A stretch of 11,413 nt of DNA from positions 1 through 11,413 of the forward strand of contig JAVESW010000034.1 of assembly GCA_034006405.1 (NCBI GenBank), given 5' to 3'. Source of the DNA: JALNYB01 sp023230065. Its GTDB lineage: Archaea > Thermoplasmatota > Thermoplasmata > Methanomassiliicoccales > Methanomethylophilaceae. Positions within the stretch are counted from its first letter, which is position 1; each line of letters begins with the position of its first letter. Shown in pieces: positions 7,262 through 11,413 of the stretch. The position numbers and the translations under genes were made by a program. A model generated the notes under the pieces. That model made no database searches, was not told where the DNA came from, and worked only from the letters and a program-made list of their open reading frames with translations.

Positions 7262-8117
7262 CTTCCCATAAATAAACTACAGCAAAAGACAAGATATTCA
7301 TTGTATTCTCTGACACTATTAATGAGTCCCCAGTTAATTCGTTGGTAATCGTAGGGCCTTCGTAAACATATGATTCTAATATAGAGTTGAATGCATCTTG
7401 AAGAGATATCGATGAACCAGAGGAATAAAACGATTCAATCTTAATATATATCGTTTCGTTCAACACATCTAATGTTATTATGATATTGCATTCATTATCA
7501 TATATAGATACAGATTCTTTATTTGGCAATAGAGATTCCTTAAGATTTTCTATCATTATTGTTTCAGAATTTTCAGTGGTTTCTATTGATACATCTAAAG
7601 TTTTATTGGAATTGGCAAGTTCTACACTCAGCATTGTATTTATATTAAAATTTAAAACGTTAAACATATAAGTACCGGAGATTGTAACTTTTACAGGTAC
7701 CATCGAAGATGGCTCATTGATTAAGTTGGAAATTATAAAAAATAGAGAAGGTGCAAATATACTCGCTTCGATGGGAATTGATGTCTTATTCTCACTTTTT
7801 ATAGTTATATTATTCTCGTCATATATTCTAACAATTGAATTGTCCTCGTCTATGATATCTATTGTTACACAGATATTGCTTATATCAGATAACAGTGAAG
7901 AATATACGCTGTATTCACCGTCAATCTTAAGATATATTCCTTCTGATCTGATAGTTAATGGTTCTTCTTCGTGAAAGCTTATTGTTCCAGTTGTTATGGG
8001 AATCATCGACATCAATATTATAATTACGAGAAGGACTATTGTTACCATTGGTATTATTCTCAATATTTTCCTCGTAAGGATATATTTTTCGATGTCGTAT
8101 TTTGGCATATAGTTCAC
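7245..8117 (-). CDS. Single-pass membrane-anchored protein with large outside domain, unknown function
   Basis: 290 residues if started at GTG 8117; ATG 8108 (Met4) is an alternative, and neither has a clear ribosome site. A charged N-terminus (KYDIEKYILTRK) precedes one strong hydrophobic helix at about 18-41. The remaining 245 or so residues are strand-rich, acidic and Ser/Thr/Asn-rich with several N-x-S/T sequons (for example NITIKS, NKTS, NETI), as expected of an exported domain. There is no lipobox cysteine. The C-terminal half includes an IIITLDVLNETIYIKIES strand region and ends YLWEDDGSA. The family is not recognised. The downstream four-helix protein overlaps it, which suggests an anchor-plus-membrane-partner unit. 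It starts 14 bases after a GC-rich hairpin that follows the giant surface-protein gene, so it may have its own promoter or be reached by read-through. Confidence 0.75.
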   Translation of the reverse strand: MNYMPKYDIEKYILTRKILRIIPMVTIVLLVIIILMSMIPITTGTISFHEEEPLTIRSEGIYLKIDGEYSVYSSLLSDISNICVTIDIIDEDNSIVRIYDENNITIKSENKTSIPIEASIFAPSLFFIISNLINEPSSMVPVKVTISGTYMFNVLNFNINTMLSVELANSNKTLDVSIETTENSETIMIENLKESLLPNKESVSIYDNECNIIITLDVLNETIYIKIESFYSSGSSISLQDAFNSILESYVYEGPTITNELTGDSLIVSENTMNILSFAVVYLWEDDGSA

Positions 8118-8131
8118 ATAAAGAAAGTTAG

Positions 8132-8151
8132 GGGGTGCCCGTTGGCACCCC
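8132..8151 (-). terminator. GC-rich hairpin after the surface-protein gene
   Basis: GGGGTGCC and GGCACCCC form a perfect 8-base-pair stem around a 4-base loop, CGTT on the + strand. On the - strand it begins 9 bases after the TAA of the giant gene and is followed by a T-rich run (CTAACTTTCTTT), so it reads best as a terminator of that gene. It lies only 14 bases before the GTG of the next gene, so attenuation of read-through or a structured leader are alternatives. An AT-rich TTATAATTTAATA on the - strand (8153-8165) is spaced like a TATA element for a start near 8133, which would leave most of the hairpin outside the downstream message. Confidence 0.5.
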
Positions 8152-8159
8152 GTATTAAA

Positions 8160-11100
8160 TTATAAGGGCACACATCTTTTTTTCGCATATATTGCTATAG
8201 CAACTGCTGCTAGAATGACCACCACAATTACGATGACAATGTACGTCAATGTTGATGTTGTTTCATCTGAGTATGATCCTATGAAATAATATGAGAAATG
8301 ATCTGTTTGGAAAGACACAGTCTGTGTTAGAGAATCATAGGTCGTATTTTTTCTTGAAAGCTCACCATCATTGTTCACATACCAAACTGTTATATGATCT
8401 GGATCTTCATTGTCATTAAGTTTATAGTTCAATGTAACAGTCACAAGTCCATTTAGTTCATGGAAGTCTTTTAATCCAGAAGATGCTGAAAGTTCGAAAA
8501 CTTCAGAATCTCCTACAGCATGAAGTTGTTCTGACGTTAATTCTGAAATATTAGCCTTTCCAATAGATATAGAAACGTTTGAGCCTTCAACTTCAGATAA
8601 TGTTTCAAGAACATCAGTAGAGATTTGTATGGAGCCAACGTCCGAGGATATTTCAATCTCTGCTCTTGCTTCCTTTATAGCTTCAAGGGTTTCGGTGCTA
8701 ACAACAACATGAGCCATGTCATTGTCTTTTGCAGTGATGTTTATCACATGTGTGGCCTTTTTATCCTCTTTCTTTAATTCTTCAGAAAGTTCATCTGAAT
8801 GTTCTAAGGCTATGTTTATTAGATTACCATCAATTTCGAAAACACCTTCGTCAGTTTCTTCGACAGTTATTTGGGTATCTAATTTTACAAAGGTATTTCC
8901 ATACTGATCAGATATAATTTTTGAAGTGGATTCCACTCCAGAATTTATATCCGTAATTGTTGTAGAAATTGTAGATTCGGTCATCTTTCCATCTGAATTC
9001 TTTATGGTTTCAATTATACTTTCTTTTATTTTGGTATCAGTTTTATCGATTTGTGAAGATATATCAGTTTTAGTTCCATCTTCATCAACTATTTTTTTGT
9101 TTTCAACAGTAGTTGTTAATTCTTTACTTATAGTCTCTATTTTCTCTGATTCTTCGGTGGATATCACATTTCCTGACTTATCTGTTTCTACTTTGTTTTC
9201 TTTAGTAGTGATTATATTCTTGTCAACATTTTTTATTGAAGTCTTTTCCATAACAGTAATGATCTTGCCACTATCGGTATTTTCTTGAGTGGTCGTCTTA
9301 GTACCGTTATCGATAATCTCTATTTCAGAGCCATTGACTGTAATGCCACATGATGCAGTGAAATGGCCATCAGCAGTTGTTACTGTAATAACAGCATTTC
9401 CTAATCCTTTTGCTGTTATTGTTCCACTGTTCACCGATACTATTCTACTATCGGATGATGACCAGATTATTGAGTTATTTGATGCATCGGCAGGATAAAT
9501 ATTGTATTTGAGTATTTTTATTTCGTTCATATTCATGTACAAGTATGTATCATCCAATGAAATTCCTGTTACTTTGATCGTGGTTTGTTGGGTCTTGTCT
9601 GTTGCAGAGAAAGTAGCGACATATGTCACATCTTTTGTTACAGCTGTTACATCTGGATTCCATCTGATGAATTTGTATGTGTATAAATCATCACTGGATT
9701 TTGTGGGAATCTCTCCATCATAAGTAGGTATGGTCCCAGCAATAAGGCCTGTATCGGTTTCTAGAGTAGTTCCATTATTCATCCATTTAACGGTGTATGT
9801 GTTTTGGATCCATTTTGCATATAGTGTAACATTACCCGATGTAGAATCATCTATAATCTCGATCTTGTCCCCATCTAGGGATAAATTATTATACCAGCCC
9901 TCAAAAGTGTATCCCATTCTTACAGGATCTTGAAGATCCAATCCAGTTCCATATGAATACGAATTTTGGAGGCCATCTATTGCCTGCCATGTTGTGAAAT
10001 ATCTTATATCGTATTGATCTGGTTCAACATCCAGGTCTATTTGGATATTGTATGACGGTACAATTATTTTGTATATGTATGAGTTCCCACAATGAACAAA
10101 TGTGTTGTAGACATTATCATTTATTTTTAGGTTTCCGAGATTATAATTATCGTTTGTACATATATTTATTGTTATCTCATTACCTTCAGTATAATTGTAT
10201 GTTTGACCTTTTGATGGTACAGATTCGCTGTTGATAAAGACTGTAACGTGCTCATATGTAGATATTACCACATCGCATACCTTTATCCAATTCGCTTTGA
10301 ATACGATCTGAGTATTATTCGATATCATGACAGAACTTTCTGCAGGATAAAGTACATCATTATACATCCAGCCGTTAAACACATATCCTTCTCTCACTGG
10401 AGAACAAGGTAATTCTACTGTCTGACCGTAAAGAACATTCTTCTCTGTGACATTACCTGTTCCATAATTTTCGTCGAATTTGACGGAGTATTCATTTGGA
10501 ATAAAGTTAGCGCACAAATGTTGATCGGGTAAGAGCATGCTCACCGTTACGCTTGCTGTTCCATTAGATGTGTCAATATTTCCGATACCAACGTTAGTCG
10601 TAGTGTATCCAGAGCGTGAAATTGTCATCTTTAAACAATTTTCGCTGATTTCGTTTTCATCAGCAGTAGCTCCAATTGGATAGTATATCTTTTTATAGCC
10701 TTGTCCTAGTTCTGTTCCTTCTTCCAATACTACTACTCTTAAGTCGTTATTACCATGGAATGATTTTGCATATTCAGGTAATACATATACAGACGAGGTT
10801 TTTCCATTAGGATAGCATAAGATGTTGCCATTTGAGTCAAACAATACTCCGTCGGATGATACATAATTTTTATTAGATTCATCTACGTCGATGTATTCTA
10901 AAGAAGAACATTTCGATAAAGTCTGATATGAGATATTGGTTATGTTACCTCCCATACAGATTTTCTTAATAGTTGGATTTAAATCGCACTGGAATCCGTT
11001 TATATGATATTCTCTATTATTTATTTCGACCTTTTCAGGAACATCGATTCTAGAATCAGTTCCGATATAGGATATAGCTATAGCGTAACCAACATTATTT

Positions 11101-11413
11101 TCAATATTCAGTTCATATTTGAAATTTCCAGATTCTACATCATAGTAATTATTATACAAATGAGTTTCTTCAAAAGAATTAGCAAATACAGTATCGATAT
11201 TATTTGGATAATTAATACTGTTGAGTGAAGTACAGCCTTTGAAGCAATATGGTCCAATATACTTCAGAGAACTATGATCACCGAAGTTCACAGTAGTCAA
11301 AGATGTGCATCCTTGGAATGCATTATTGTAAATATATTGCAAAGAACTATTGTTACCGAAGTTCACAGTAGTCAAAGATGTGCATCCTTGGAATGCATTA
11401 TTGTAAATATATT
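8160..11413 (-). CDS. Giant multidomain surface protein (BspA-like LRR, InlB-type repeats, BIG2, stalk, C-terminal anchor); 5' end outside window
   Basis: The frame is open to the right edge, so the true start and signal peptide are missing. A TTG at 11373-11375 lies inside a repeat and is not a credible start; residues below count from it. The N-terminal part (1 to about 240) has BspA/LRR_5 repeats such as NAFQGCTSL, with GVLFDSNGNILCYPNGK near 175. InlB-type B repeats follow at about 296-363 (GYVFNGW...FKANW), a divergent copy at 366-452, then 455-522 (GYTFEGWY...LYAKW) and 526-590. A BIG2 Ig-like domain lies at about 600-678 (WSSSDSRIVSVNSGTITAKG). Next are a Thr/Glu/Lys-rich repetitive stalk (about 680-826) and a strand-rich domain ending TDHFSYYFIGSY. 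A hydrophobic anchor at 1043-1064 ends AKKRCVPL. It is probably an outside-facing adhesin; many N-x-S/T sequons suggest glycosylation. Ligand unknown. Confidence 0.9.
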   Translation of the reverse strand, partial: YIYNNAFQGCTSLTTVNFGNNSSLQYIYNNAFQGCTSLTTVNFGDHSSLKYIGPYCFKGCTSLNSINYPNNIDTVFANSFEETHLYNNYYDVESGNFKYELNIENNVGYAIAISYIGTDSRIDVPEKVEINNREYHINGFQCDLNPTIKKICMGGNITNISYQTLSKCSSLEYIDVDESNKNYVSSDGVLFDSNGNILCYPNGKTSSVYVLPEYAKSFHGNNDLRVVVLEEGTELGQGYKKIYYPIGATADENEISENCLKMTISRSGYTTTNVGIGNIDTSNGTASVTVSMLLPDQHLCANFIPNEYSVKFDENYGTGNVTEKNVLYGQTVELPCSPVREGYVFNGWMYNDVLYPAESSVMISNNTQIVFKANWIKVCDVVISTYEHVTVFINSESVPSKGQTYNYTEGNEITINICTNDNYNLGNLKINDNVYNTFVHCGNSYIYKIIVPSYNIQIDLDVEPDQYDIRYFTTWQAIDGLQNSYSYGTGLDLQDPVRMGYTFEGWYNNLSLDGDKIEIIDDSTSGNVTLYAKWIQNTYTVKWMNNGTTLETDTGLIAGTIPTYDGEIPTKSSDDLYTYKFIRWNPDVTAVTKDVTYVATFSATDKTQQTTIKVTGISLDDTYLYMNMNEIKILKYNIYPADASNNSIIWSSSDSRIVSVNSGTITAKGLGNAVITVTTADGHFTASCGITVNGSEIEIIDNGTKTTTQENTDSGKIITVMEKTSIKNVDKNIITTKENKVETDKSGNVISTEESEKIETISKELTTTVENKKIVDEDGTKTDISSQIDKTDTKIKESIIETIKNSDGKMTESTISTTITDINSGVESTSKIISDQYGNTFVKLDTQITVEETDEGVFEIDGNLINIALEHSDELSEELKKEDKKATHVINITAKDNDMAHVVVSTETLEAIKEARAEIEISSDVGSIQISTDVLETLSEVEGSNVSISIGKANISELTSEQLHAVGDSEVFELSASSGLKDFHELNGLVTVTLNYKLNDNEDPDHITVWYVNNDGELSRKNTTYDSLTQTVSFQTDHFSYYFIGSYSDETTSTLTYIVIVIVVVILAAVAIAIYAKKRCVPL
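8898..9278 (-). repeat. Degenerate stalk repeat of about 30-32 residues
   Basis: Inside the surface protein, Gly-centred turns recur at residues 703 (NTDSG), 735 (TDKSG), 767 (DEDG), 796 (NSDG) and 826 (DQYG): spacings 32, 32, 29 and 30. Thr/Ile/Glu/Lys strands lie between them, for example KIETISKELTTTVENKK. DNA copies have diverged, so this is an old repeat. It likely forms an extended strand-turn stalk that holds the binding domains away from the membrane. Confidence 0.55.
11281..11413 (-). repeat. Exact 75-base tandem repeat in the LRR region
   Basis: Bases 11281-11338 are identical to 11356-11413 over all 58 bases that the window shows of the second copy. The period of 75 bases is exactly 25 codons, so the frame is kept: NAFQGCTSLTTVNFG recurs. 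The preceding unit (11206-11280) is related but diverged (YCFKGCTSLNSINY). Identity at silent sites means a recent duplication, and the array may continue past the edge. Confidence 0.9.

Noticed and set aside
8926..9288. 120-codon + strand frame inside the surface-protein gene
   Set aside because: Its strings of Ser, Val and Ile are the antisense image of the low-complexity Thr/Glu/Lys stalk. There is no ribosome site or motif.
11373..11375. TTG start for the surface protein
   Set aside because: The frame stays open to the window edge and the codons before it spell the same repeat unit, so translation starts further right, outside the window.

Overview
The window looks archaeal, most likely a methanogenic Thermoplasmata of the Methanomassiliicoccales type; that assignment is an inference. 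The reasons are a tight tetrapyrrole operon that goes through uroporphyrinogen III to precorrin-2 and not to protohaem within the window, ATGA-type gene overlaps, a strong GGAGGT ribosome site, and a large surface protein built from BspA-like leucine-rich repeats, InlB-type repeats and a BIG2 domain, as found in gut methanogens. No intact gene here ends in TAG, which fits a pyrrolysine-using lineage but proves nothing.

Bases 1-5919 (+ strand) hold six overlapping genes: hemA, hemB, hemL, hemC, cobA (SUMT) and hemD. The last codons of another gene sit at the left edge. HemA and HemL make 5-aminolevulinate from glutamyl-tRNA. HemB makes porphobilinogen, HemC makes hydroxymethylbilane and HemD closes it to uroporphyrinogen III. 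CobA methylates that to precorrin-2, the branch point for cobamides, F430 and sirohaem.

Bases 5920-6739 have no intact gene but are not empty. Directly after hemD (ATG two bases past its stop) one frame runs for about 100 codons with several in-frame stops. It carries landmarks of the eukaryotic Skp1 family in the right order, best seen in ADDMRKMFDIKND. A second, more frame-shifted stretch (6221-6546) resembles a BTB/POZ fold, and a third short coding-like piece ends at 6704. I read this as a decayed cluster of Skp1/BTB-like genes, the most unexpected content of the window.

Bases 6740-11413 (- strand) are visibly more AT-rich. Transcription order is a giant surface protein (5' end beyond the right edge; N-terminal LRRs, InlB-type repeats, BIG2, a repetitive stalk, C-terminal membrane anchor), then a GC-rich hairpin, then two overlapping genes of unknown function: a single-pass protein with a large outside domain and a four-helix membrane protein. 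This side looks like an accessory region next to a core biosynthetic operon.
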